Assembly: GCA_034003625.1 (NCBI GenBank)
Contig: JAVEYG010000021.1
Location: 23,353 to 87,352 of the forward strand
Length of the DNA stretch: 64,000 nucleotides
From: GWE2-42-39 sp034003625
GTDB lineage: Bacteria > Bacteroidota > Bacteroidia > Bacteroidales > Prolixibacteraceae
Direction of reading: 5' to 3'
Positions 34,747 through 44,000 of this stretch are shown piece after piece; the first letter of the stretch is position 1, and each line of letters starts with the position of its first letter. The notes beneath the pieces were generated by a model. That model made no database searches, was not told the origin of the DNA, and saw only the letters and a program-made list of their open reading frames with translations. The position numbers and the translations under genes are program-made.

Positions 34747-35436
34747 ATGAATAATATCATCGAGATAAAAAACCTGCATAAGGTTTACAATGAATCAGAA
34801 GTGAAGGTCCATGCGGTAAACGGGGTTGACCTGAATTTTGAAAGAGGCGAGTTTGCCGCGATTGTCGGTCCGTCCGGTTCAGGAAAAACAACCTTGCTGA
34901 ATATGTTGGGCGGTCTCGACCAGCCCACAGAAGGCAGTATCCTGATTGAAGGCACCGATCTGGGTAAGCTGAAATCGTCGCAACTCATTGATTTCCGGAT
35001 GCGGAATATCGGTTTTGTTTTCCAGGCCTACAACCTCATCCCGGTACTGACGGCCAAGGAGAACGTAGAGTTCATCATGCACCTGCAAAACCGGTCCCGA
35101 CAAGAGCGGGACGAACGGACAATGGAACTGTTGAAAGCCGTTGGGCTGGAAGGCCGCGAAAATAGCCGTCCCAACAAGTTATCAGGCGGACAGCAACAAC
35201 GGGTGGCCGTAGCGCGGGCACTGGCTTCGAAGCCTAAATTCGTACTGGCCGACGAGCCTACTGCCAACCTCGACTCGAAATCGACCGAAAACCTGCTCGA
35301 CATCATGGAAGAACTGAACCGGAAAGAAAATATCACCTTCATTTTTTCGACCCACGATCAACGCGTGGTGAACAAGGCCCGTCGGGTGATTACGCTCGAA
35401 GACGGGAAAATAATCAACGACATTCGTAAAAATTAA
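34747..35436 (+). CDS. ABC transporter ATPase, LolD/MacB type
   Basis: 229-residue ATP-binding subunit that powers the two FtsX permeases. Walker A GPSGSGKTT (about 39-47), Q-loop GFVFQAYNLIP, signature LSGGQQQRVAVARAL, Walker B VLADEPTANLD and H-loop FSTHDQRV are all intact. It has no extra domains, as in LolD and other type VII ABC (MacB/LolCDE) systems. Followed after 2 bases by the CAP-domain gene. Confidence 0.96.
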   Translation: MNNIIEIKNLHKVYNESEVKVHAVNGVDLNFERGEFAAIVGPSGSGKTTLLNMLGGLDQPTEGSILIEGTDLGKLKSSQLIDFRMRNIGFVFQAYNLIPVLTAKENVEFIMHLQNRSRQERDERTMELLKAVGLEGRENSRPNKLSGGQQQRVAVARALASKPKFVLADEPTANLDSKSTENLLDIMEELNRKENITFIFSTHDQRVVNKARRVITLEDGKIINDIRKN

Positions 35437-35438
35437 AC

Positions 35439-36095
35439 ATGGGCATTTTTCAGCATTTTCTGGTTTTTATCTTGTTGTTTTTTCAAACAAACTGGGACGG
35501 AAAACTAAACACGGGACTGGATGCAGGTTACATGTCTCCAACCGAAAAAGCTGTTTTGTTCGAAATCAATAAAGTCAGAAATAATCCGGTACGCTATGCA
35601 GATGAATACCTTGAACCGATGAAAACCTATTACAACGGGAACAAACTTGCTTATCCGGGACAAATGCCAATTATTACTTCAGAAGGCCGAAAAGCACTCG
35701 ACGAGTGTCTCCGTTTTTTGAAGAACGCCGGTACTGTAAGCCCTTTGCAACCTGACAAAGGACTTTTCATGGCTGCGCGCGACCATGTAAACGATCAGCA
35801 AAAAAACGGGGGTATCGGGCATTTCGGAAAAGACAGTTCAAAACCGGTTGACCGGATTGAACGATATGGAAACTGGGATGTTTCGGCGGCTGAAAATATT
35901 GCCTACGGAATTGACGATGCCCGCAAGGTGGTCATCTCGTTACTGATTGACGATGGCGTTCCCGGCAGGGGCCACCGTACCAATCTCCTAAACCCTTCCT
36001 TTACTGTGGTTGGAATCTCTTTAGGGAACCACCCTGATTATGGTTCGGTTTGCGTGATGGATTTTGCCGGGGCTTATCAATCAAAATTACCATGA
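35439..36095 (+). CDS. CAP/SCP-domain exported protein
   Basis: 218-residue protein with an N-terminal hydrophobic export signal (about 3-16) and a CAP (cysteine-rich secretory/PR-1) domain: KAVLFEINKVRNNPVRYADE at the start, then GLFMAARDHVNDQQKNGGIG with the conserved histidines (ARDHV, GIGHFG), AENIAYG, and GHRTNLLNPSFTVVGISLG at the end. Bacterial CAP proteins are of largely unknown function. It sits within the operon, 2 bases after the ATPase gene and overlapping the beta-barrel gene as ATGA, so it is probably part of the same machinery. Confidence 0.88.
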   Translation: MGIFQHFLVFILLFFQTNWDGKLNTGLDAGYMSPTEKAVLFEINKVRNNPVRYADEYLEPMKTYYNGNKLAYPGQMPIITSEGRKALDECLRFLKNAGTVSPLQPDKGLFMAARDHVNDQQKNGGIGHFGKDSSKPVDRIERYGNWDVSAAENIAYGIDDARKVVISLLIDDGVPGRGHRTNLLNPSFTVVGISLGNHPDYGSVCVMDFAGAYQSKLP

Positions 36096-37255
36096 GAAAA
36101 ATTATTTTCCTGATATTATCAATCATATCGGCAACTTCCTTTTCGCAGGAACGCAACTGGGTTTTGAACGGCTATGTGAAAGATTTGCAGATGTATTATT
36201 CCCCAAAACAGGAACTGGCCGGTACCGACATCGACCAGTTGAATACCAACATCATCCACAACCGCCTGAACTTTAAGTGGTACGCCAACGATAAGATCAC
36301 GGTGGTTGCTGAAATGCGCAACCGGTTGATCTTTGGCAATATCATCCGTGAATTCCCGGACTATCAGTCGACCATCGATTACGATAACGGATGGGCCGAC
36401 CTTTCATGGGTCTCCATTGATGCAAAAAACTGGTTCCTGCATTCAATGGTCGATCGTGCCTATATTGATTACAGTCACGGGAAATGGCAGTTCCGCGTGG
36501 GAAGGCAGCGTATCAACTGGGGCGTCAATTTAGTGTGGAACCCGAACGATGTGTTCAATACATTTTCGTATTTCGACTTCGATTACGAAGAACGGCCCGG
36601 CACCGATGCAATGAAGATTCAGTATTACACCGGGGCCACTTCTTCAGCCGAACTGGTTTTTAAAATGGCTGACGACAGGCAGGACGTGGCCCTGGTTGGT
36701 TTGTACCGTTTCAGCAGGTGGAAGTACGATTTCCAGGTACTGTCGGGCCGGGTGGGCGACGATTATATTATTGGCGGCGGCTGGTCGGGCGACATCAAAG
36801 GCGGCGGGTTCCGGGGCGAAATCACGCATTTTATCCCGCACAACCATGCCGAAAATCCGGTTGAAGCAACTGTTGCATCGATATCGGGCGACTACACGCT
36901 GAAAAACAGCCTGTACCTTCATGCCGGGGCGCTTTTCAACAGTCATGGCACTACCGGAAAAGCCGGGGGGATGGACCTCCTTTTCAATCCCGATATGTCG
37001 GCCAAATATCTTTCGTTTGCAAAATACGAACTCTTCGGACAGATTTCGTACCCTTTCACACCCCTGCTAAATGGCAGTTTTTCAGGAATTATAAACCCCT
37101 GTGACCATTCGTTTTATGTTGGCCCGGCATTTACCTATTCCCTTCAGGACAATCTTGAACTGATGCTCACCGGCCAACTGTTTTTTGGCGACGAAGAGAC
37201 TGAATTTGGCGACATCGGACAGTTGGCTTTTGCCCGGATACGATGGAGCTTTTAA
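36092..37255 (+). CDS. Predicted outer-membrane beta-barrel protein
   Basis: About 387 residues from the ATG at 36092, which overlaps the CAP stop as ATGA. Signal peptide (MRKIIFLILSIISATSFSQ) and then alternating amphipathic strands with aromatic girdles up to a C-terminal aromatic residue (FARIRWSF), the outer-membrane assembly signal. The FRVGRQRINWGVNLVWNPND segment resembles the conserved GRQ-x-WG-x-PxD region of large porins such as the DUF1302 and alginate-export families. In Proteobacteria DUF1302 porins accompany DUF1329 LolA-like proteins, which matches the LolA-like gene here (known family association; homology not tested). Confidence 0.8.
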   Translation: MRKIIFLILSIISATSFSQERNWVLNGYVKDLQMYYSPKQELAGTDIDQLNTNIIHNRLNFKWYANDKITVVAEMRNRLIFGNIIREFPDYQSTIDYDNGWADLSWVSIDAKNWFLHSMVDRAYIDYSHGKWQFRVGRQRINWGVNLVWNPNDVFNTFSYFDFDYEERPGTDAMKIQYYTGATSSAELVFKMADDRQDVALVGLYRFSRWKYDFQVLSGRVGDDYIIGGGWSGDIKGGGFRGEITHFIPHNHAENPVEATVASISGDYTLKNSLYLHAGALFNSHGTTGKAGGMDLLFNPDMSAKYLSFAKYELFGQISYPFTPLLNGSFSGIINPCDHSFYVGPAFTYSLQDNLELMLTGQLFFGDEETEFGDIGQLAFARIRWSF

Positions 37256-37365
37256 GGGCACATGATTTTATTCAGCGGACAACTTCGGGCCATCTGCGGA
37301 ATAAGGATGGCAGGACTTTGATACCTGTTTTTCATTTGCTTTCTGGATTGTTCGGGCGAATCAAT

Positions 37366-37373
37366 TATTTTTG
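37366..37373 (+). promoter_or_regulatory. -7 element upstream of the BatA-like gene
   Basis: TATTTTTG fits TAnnTTTG exactly, 20 bases before the ATG. No clear -33 TTTG at 19-22 bases; nearest is farther away. Confidence 0.4.
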
Positions 37374-37392
37374 TTCCTGAAAATTGCATGTT

Positions 37393-39450
37393 ATGAAATT
37401 CATTTACCCGCTTTTTTTGTTTGCATTGCTGGCTGTTGTCGTTCCGTTGGCCATCCATTTTTTCAATTTCAAACGGTACAAAACGGTTTATTTCAGCAAT
37501 GTAAATTTTCTGAAAGCGGTAAAAAGGGAAACACGCAAAAAATCAAAGATCAAACAAATAGTGATCTTATTTTCCCGCATTCTGGCTATTGGGTTTCTGG
37601 TCTTTACCTTCAGCCAGCCATATATCCCACTGACAGAAAGGGGAAAACAGCGTGCACGGCAGGCGGTTGCCATTTATATCGACAACTCGTTCAGCATGCG
37701 TATAGAAGGAGAGAAAGGCATTCTGCTGGAACAGGCCCGCAACAAAGCTATCGAGATTGCGGCCTCGTACCGGCCAGGAACCCGTTTCTTATTGTTGACC
37801 AACGATTTCCTGTCACAGCACCGTTACCTGCTCAGTAAAGAACAACTGGCCCTGCAGTTGGGAGAATTGAAAGCCAGCCCGAATGCCGTCCGCTTTGCTC
37901 AAGTAATGGAGCATGCCCGGCAACAACTCAACGAAGCCGGCAAACGGTCCGATCAAACAGTCTATGTGTTGTCCGACTTTCAGAAAAACAACTTCGATTT
38001 TACCGGACTGCAAAACGATACGGCCCGGTGGACATACCTGATGCCATTTTCTTCCGGAAAAGTCAATAACCTGTTTATCGATTCGTGCTGGTTTGAAGTG
38101 CCGGGAAGAAAAGCAGGCCAGGTGGAGAAACTTTTGGTCCATGTCGTCAATTCGTCGGACGAAGATTATCAGAACATTCCCCTTCGCCTGCAAATCAACG
38201 ATTCGCTAAAAGCAGTTTCAACCCTGAACATTGGCGCGGGGGAAGAACAAACCGTTGAAATGACTTTTACCAACAACAGTTCCGGATTCCAGTACGGGGT
38301 CGTGGAATTAGACGATTACCCGATGTTGTACGACAATAGTTATTTCATTGCTTACGAGGTAAAAAACAAGGTCAATGTAACCGGTATTTTTGAAGATGGC
38401 GACCCTGCAGCGGGTTATTTTCACGCCCTGTTTTCCGATGATGAATTTGTGGATTACGAAGAAGCGAGGGCGAGCAGTCTCCAGATCAGCCGTATAAAAA
38501 ATGCGCAGTGTGTGTTTCTTATTAATTTAGAAAATATCAGCAGCGGATTGACGGACGAACTGGCCCGTTTTGTGGAAAATGGCGGGACACTGGCGGTTTT
38601 CCCGGGCAATAACGCAGATTTAAGCCAGTATAACCAACTGTTTTTGGCATTACAGGCCAACATGATTACAGGAAAAGATACCGGGACCATCCATCTTTCG
38701 GAGATTAATTACAATGATGTTCTTTTCCGGAATGTCTTCAAAAAGAAAGAACAAGAGGCAAACCTGCCTACTGTACAGAATATTTTCAGTTTCACAAAAA
38801 AGAATACCTTTGCCGAAACGACACTGATGACGCTCCGGAGCGGGCAACCGGCGCTGACCGGACATTCTTTCGGAAAAGGGAAACTATACACTTTCGCTTT
38901 TCCGGCTGACACGAAAAACAGTTCGTTCCTGAAGCATCTTATTTTTGTGCCCCCGGTATACAATATCGCGATGAACAGCTTATCGGCCCAGGCTATTGCC
39001 CATCCGGTTGAAATTGAAAACCGGTTGTTGGTCAACCGCAGCAAACTGGCAGGAGGAGACGGACAACTTATTTTCAGGAAGCGGAACACAACGGAAGAAT
39101 TTCTGCCCGTTGGCAAACCTGCAGGCGACCGGATGCTGCAAGTCAACCTAAGAAATGTTGTCAGTACAGCCGGACATTACGAACTGCTCAGTAATTCACA
39201 GGTCGCTGAAGCAGTGGCATTTAACTACAAACGTAATGAATCGGAACCCGATTTTTATCGGGCAGAAGAATTAGAAATGCTGATCCGCGAAAAAGGGCTC
39301 AAACAGTTTGACCTGATCGACAGTACAGATCAGAATCTTCAGCAAACACTTCAGGATTTGAACAATGGCAAACAATTGTGGCCGTATTTCCTGATGGCTG
39401 CACTCTTTTTTGTGTTATTGGAAACCCTTATCATCCGTTTCTGGGAATAA
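37393..39450 (+). CDS. BatA-domain membrane protein with von Willebrand-like region
   Basis: About 685 residues. The N-terminal double-transmembrane BatA region is clear: FIYPLFLFALLAVVVPLAIH, FFNFKRYKTVYFSNVNFLK, then ILAIGFLVFTFSQPYIPL. It is followed by a vWA-like fold (AVAIYIDNSFSMRIEGEKGI carries the DxSxS metal site), beta-rich domains and a final transmembrane helix (LWPYFLMAALFFVLLETLII). Family members are widespread in Bacteroidota with no firm role; aerotolerance gave the Bat name. The ATG at 37393 is preferred to a TTG three codons upstream. Confidence 0.88.
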   Translation: MKFIYPLFLFALLAVVVPLAIHFFNFKRYKTVYFSNVNFLKAVKRETRKKSKIKQIVILFSRILAIGFLVFTFSQPYIPLTERGKQRARQAVAIYIDNSFSMRIEGEKGILLEQARNKAIEIAASYRPGTRFLLLTNDFLSQHRYLLSKEQLALQLGELKASPNAVRFAQVMEHARQQLNEAGKRSDQTVYVLSDFQKNNFDFTGLQNDTARWTYLMPFSSGKVNNLFIDSCWFEVPGRKAGQVEKLLVHVVNSSDEDYQNIPLRLQINDSLKAVSTLNIGAGEEQTVEMTFTNNSSGFQYGVVELDDYPMLYDNSYFIAYEVKNKVNVTGIFEDGDPAAGYFHALFSDDEFVDYEEARASSLQISRIKNAQCVFLINLENISSGLTDELARFVENGGTLAVFPGNNADLSQYNQLFLALQANMITGKDTGTIHLSEINYNDVLFRNVFKKKEQEANLPTVQNIFSFTKKNTFAETTLMTLRSGQPALTGHSFGKGKLYTFAFPADTKNSSFLKHLIFVPPVYNIAMNSLSAQAIAHPVEIENRLLVNRSKLAGGDGQLIFRKRNTTEEFLPVGKPAGDRMLQVNLRNVVSTAGHYELLSNSQVAEAVAFNYKRNESEPDFYRAEELEMLIREKGLKQFDLIDSTDQNLQQTLQDLNNGKQLWPYFLMAALFFVLLETLIIRFWE

Positions 39451-39527
39451 CTTTTCCACACAAACCTGCCATTTTTAATGGTTTTATTGAACAGATTTTC
39501 TTTTTTTTGAACTAATGTGAAAGTTCA

Positions 39528-40781
39528 ATGAAAAGGACAAATTTAAAATTTGTGGTTATGGGAAAATTATCAGCTCAGGATTACATGGCCCGGGAAGACC
39601 GCTTCGGGGCCCATAATTATCACCCCCTGCCGGTTGTGCTCGAACGGGGCGAAGGTGTTTTCGTGTGGGATGTTGAAGGGAAAAGATACTACGATTTTCT
39701 GGCTGCATATTCGGCGGTCAATCAGGGGCACTGCCACCCGAAAATTGTTGCCGCCCTCACCCGACAGGCACAAAAGCTGGCGCTCACTTCACGTGCCTAT
39801 TACAACAACGTGTTGGGCGAATGGGAAGAGTACATGGCCAAACTGTTTGGCTACGATAAAATGCTGCCCATGAACTCGGGTGCCGAAGCCGACGAAACTG
39901 CCTTGAAACTCATCCGAAAATGGGCTTACAAAATAAAGGGAGTTCCCGTAAACGAGGCAAAAATCGTGGTTTGCAACGGTAATTTTCACGGGCGTACCAT
40001 CACGATTATCTCCATGTCGTCGGACCCGGACGCCTATAACCATTACGGCCCGTATACGCCCGGTTTCGTGAAAGTCCCCTACAACGATTTAGAAGCGCTG
40101 GAAGAAGCATTTCAGGATAAAAATGTGGCCGGGTTCCTCGTTGAACCCATTCAGGCCGAAGCCGGGGTATACATCCCCGAAGATGGTTTTTTGCGCAAAG
40201 CATGGGAACTCTGTAAAAAATATAACGTGCTGTTTGCTGCCGATGAGGTACAAACCGGATTGGGGCGCACCGGAAAATTTCTGGCTTGCGATTATGAAAA
40301 TGTACGTCCCGACCTGCTTATTCTCGGAAAAGCAGTTTCAGGCGGGATGTATCCTGTTTCGTGTGTCCTGGCCGACGATGAGATCATGCTGACCATCAAA
40401 CCGGGAGAACATGGTTCTACCTACGGTGGGAACCCGGTTGCCGGACGAGTTTCGATGGCGGCCATTGACGTGCTGCTGGAAGAAAAACTGACCGAAAATG
40501 CAATGGAAATGGGCGAATATTTCCGCAGCGAAATGCAAAAAGTAAAATCGGAAATGATTGAAATTGTCAGGGGAAAAGGCCTGTTGAATGCCATCGCCAT
40601 AAAACCGGTAAACGACAAAACCGCATGGGATATTTGTCTTGCCATGAAAGAAAACGGTATTCTCGCCAAACCGACCCACGAACATATTATCCGGTTCACC
40701 CCACCGCTGATTATCAACAAAGAGCAGATGACAGATGCCCTTAGCCGGATAAAAAAAACATTCCGGGAATTTGGCGTTTAA
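39528..40781 (+). CDS. rocD: Ornithine-oxo-acid (delta) aminotransferase
   Basis: Converts ornithine and 2-oxoglutarate to glutamate 5-semialdehyde and glutamate, linking arginine and proline metabolism. 417 residues of the class III PLP aminotransferases: RFGAHNYHPLPVVLERGEGV, YSAVNQGHCHPKI, NSGAEADETALKLIRKW, GNFHGRTITIISMSSDP, ADEVQTGLGRTGKFLA, and the PLP lysine K268 in LGKAVSGGMYPVS. Sequence is characteristic of ornithine rather than acetylornithine or GABA transaminases (NYHPLPVVL). An ATG at 39558 is in frame and may be the real start, giving 407 residues. Confidence 0.95.
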   Translation: MKRTNLKFVVMGKLSAQDYMAREDRFGAHNYHPLPVVLERGEGVFVWDVEGKRYYDFLAAYSAVNQGHCHPKIVAALTRQAQKLALTSRAYYNNVLGEWEEYMAKLFGYDKMLPMNSGAEADETALKLIRKWAYKIKGVPVNEAKIVVCNGNFHGRTITIISMSSDPDAYNHYGPYTPGFVKVPYNDLEALEEAFQDKNVAGFLVEPIQAEAGVYIPEDGFLRKAWELCKKYNVLFAADEVQTGLGRTGKFLACDYENVRPDLLILGKAVSGGMYPVSCVLADDEIMLTIKPGEHGSTYGGNPVAGRVSMAAIDVLLEEKLTENAMEMGEYFRSEMQKVKSEMIEIVRGKGLLNAIAIKPVNDKTAWDICLAMKENGILAKPTHEHIIRFTPPLIINKEQMTDALSRIKKTFREFGV

Positions 40782-40932
40782 CAATACGGATGAGATAAAT
40801 TGAGGCTGAAAAATTCTAAAAATACGGGTACAGTTTTTTGGGTAGTCTCAAATAGGTAAAATTATTTGTATTTTACCTCTTGCACAGTAAAGTAAAAAAT
40901 GCAGACTTCACGAAGTTTCTGACAGCCATTTT

Positions 40933-40940
40933 TATTTTTG
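40933..40940 (+). promoter_or_regulatory. -7 element upstream of the AsmA-like gene
   Basis: TATTTTTG fits TAnnTTTG exactly and would give a leader of about 90 bases before the ATG at 41039. No TTTG at the right distance; the rest of 40782-41038 shows nothing else I can name. Confidence 0.35.
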
Positions 40941-41038
40941 CGAAAGCAACTTTTTTTCACAAAATTTATCACTATCTATGACAGACCGAAAGACGAGAAA
41001 TAACAGACGTTAAAATCGGGAAACAGAATAAAAAAGAC

Positions 41039-44000
41039 ATGGGAAAGAAAATCATCCATAGGATAAAAAAAATCGCCGGGTGGTTCTTGCTGTGCTTTTT
41101 TGTTTTATTGGTTGCCACATTGGTTTTTGCCTACCTGAAAGCTCCGGAGTACATTAACAATAACCTTTCGGGATGGGTTGCCCAAAAAACCCGGGGAACG
41201 TACCGTCTGCAATTCGACCGGATCAACCTAAGCATTGTGAATTGGGGATTTTCGGCTGAAAATGTATCCCTCTGTCCGGCCTTGCCCGAAACAGGCTCCA
41301 CCGATTCGATAAGCACAAAAAAAATATTTTACTCGTTTTCGTCGCCCGAAGTGAACGTAAAAAATGTGGGGCTCTTCAATCTTTTTGTACTGAAAAAATT
41401 AGCTATCGGGAAATTTGAAATCCGGGAGCCCGATTTTCGGGTAGACGGTACATCGGGGACAGAATACAGACCGGAACGGAATATCAATATCCTTTTTCGG
41501 GAATTGGAACCATTGCTGCGGAAAAAACTTCGTTCGGTACGGATAAAAGAAATTGAACTGATTGACGCGAATTACAACCTGTACAATTTCCCCGGACAGA
41601 TGAAAAAAGGCCCAGACACCGGGCAAATTACCATCGGGATAAAAAATTTTTACACCGACTCGCTGCTCCTGCCCGATCCCGACCGCCTATTCAACGCCGA
41701 CGATGTGTTTGTCAGGATAACCGATTTTCAAAAAGAACTGGGCGACAGTTTGCATGTTCTCCGGGCAGACGAGGTGTATTATTCGCTGACAAAAGCGCAC
41801 ATCACCGGACAAAATGTTTCGCTTCAGCCTCAAAAGGATACTCTCGGGCTGAAAAATCAATACATTGTGAAAGTCCCCTTCCTGAAACTGAAAAGCAATT
41901 TCATTCACGGGTTTTACACGTCCGATTCAATCCGTATCGATTCGCTGCTCCTCGACCGGGCCGAAATTGAATTTTACCCGAAACACAATTCCGGAAAAAT
42001 AACGCTCGAACATATTTCCGGCTTCGATTTGTACGAACTGATAAAGGATGATTTTAGAAGTTTGAATATTCGTCACTTTCTTCTCGATAATGCCAGCCTG
42101 AAACTTTACAATTTTAAGGACGGCTATTTCCTGCAGCAGGAAATGAAAAAAGCAGAACTGGAACTCGGCAATTTTTATCTCGACTCAGCTTCGATCGACA
42201 ATACCGATAAAATATTTTATTCCGACAGTTTGTCCCTCGCCGTTGAGGGTTATCAGGTTGCGCTGGGCGACAGGCATCATTTGCTAAACATCGACAAATT
42301 ATCAGCAAGTACCGGCGATGGATCGGTCCGGGTTTATCATGCCCGGGTAGGCCCTGTTTCGGAAGAAGCGATCAAAAGGGACAAAAAAATGGCCATACAG
42401 GTTGATTGCGACAGTATGAGAATCAGGGACGCTAAGCTAAAACAGGCTTTTCATTTTCGGGAATTGCCTATCGGTGGAATGGAATTGTACAAGCCTGTCA
42501 TTACCATAAACCGGTACGATACGGAAATGGAAAAGACGCGACGGTCACCGAACCTGGTTTACGAGATGATCGCCAGCTATTTTCGCGGTATTTACGCCAA
42601 TATAGTGGTGCTCGAAAATGGACAGTTGCAGGTGAGCAATCTTTCCGATCCCGAACGCACGGGTTTCATACGGTCGCGAATCGATTTTAACCTGACCGGG
42701 TTTGCCCTTGATTCGCTAAGCGCGGCAAGGTCGGACAAACTGTTTTTTGCTTCCGACATTGACCTCACTTTTTCGGATTACGAGATGAAATTGGTTGACC
42801 AGCTGCACCGGATGACCATTGATCAAATCAACCTGTCGAGTTCGCAGCGCAGCGCTTCAGCCGAACGCTTGCACCTGTACCCGGTTGTCCGTGAAAGCAC
42901 GGAAGCCCTGCTCCAAAAATACGGCAATTCGGAATTGTACGAGGTTAATGTGCCTTTTTTGCATTTTCTTAATACCGATATCCATCAGGCGTTTTTCAAT
43001 AAAAAACTGACCATCGGCAACATCCGGATCATGCAGCCGGAAATCAGTGTCGAGAGTTTTGCAAACCTCCGGGCGAAAGACGGGGAAAGTCCCGGTATCG
43101 ACGAGTTTTACAAACTTTTATCCAATTACATCAGCGATGTCGATATCCGGCAAATTGAAGCAAAAGACGGGGAACTGAAACTGACCCGCCACGACCGGAA
43201 AGGAAAGACCATCGGGTTTAACAATAAATTCAACCTTTTATTAGACCGCTTCAGGTTGAACCGGGATGAAATTGGCAAACGAAAGCTCCTGTTTTCCGAG
43301 AATATTGATTTGAAAATCGAAAAATACCTTTTCCGGCTTTCCGATCAGGTGCATTATCTGCAAGCCGGTGAAATCGGGCTTTCTACCTTCAATTCGAGAG
43401 TGTATGCAAAAGATGCTGTTTTATATCCCGACATCACCAATCCCGGGCACAAAAAACTTCCGTGGAATATCCATATCACGCTTCCTTCGGTGTCCCTCTC
43501 GGGTGTCGATCTTCTGGCTATTTATTTCGACGGGAAACTATCGGCTGAAAATTTTACTATCAGCAGCCCGGATATTCAATTATACAAGGTGAACGATGAG
43601 AAAAGAAATTTTGATTTCAAAGAATTCACCCTTCTGCTTCCCGACGAGATCAGGGAACTGACAATCCGGGATTTTCAGATGCACGGGGGGAAGATACAAC
43701 TTCTGAGAGAAACCGAAGCCGGGCACCACCAGTTTATGGGAGGGCTGATCGGGATGCAAACCAACAACCTGAAAATAGAAACCAACCGTTCGGCAAAATC
43801 GAGCCGGGTAACTTCGGGGACATTCTCGACCCGTATGGAGAAATTATGGCTCGAACCCATTGGTAAAAATCAGCGTATCGGGCTGGAACGGATTGATTAT
43901 TCAACCGGCTCAAAAAAAATCAGCATAAAGAACCTGTCGGTTGCCCCGAAAAGAACCGATGCAACAAGGAACCAATACAAACTTCAGGTCCCTGAAATTA

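Noticed and set aside
34198..34779. Open frame of 193 codons on the minus strand
   Set aside because: Arises from the permease complement and the tandem repeat (HF/TFSH-like translation); spurious.
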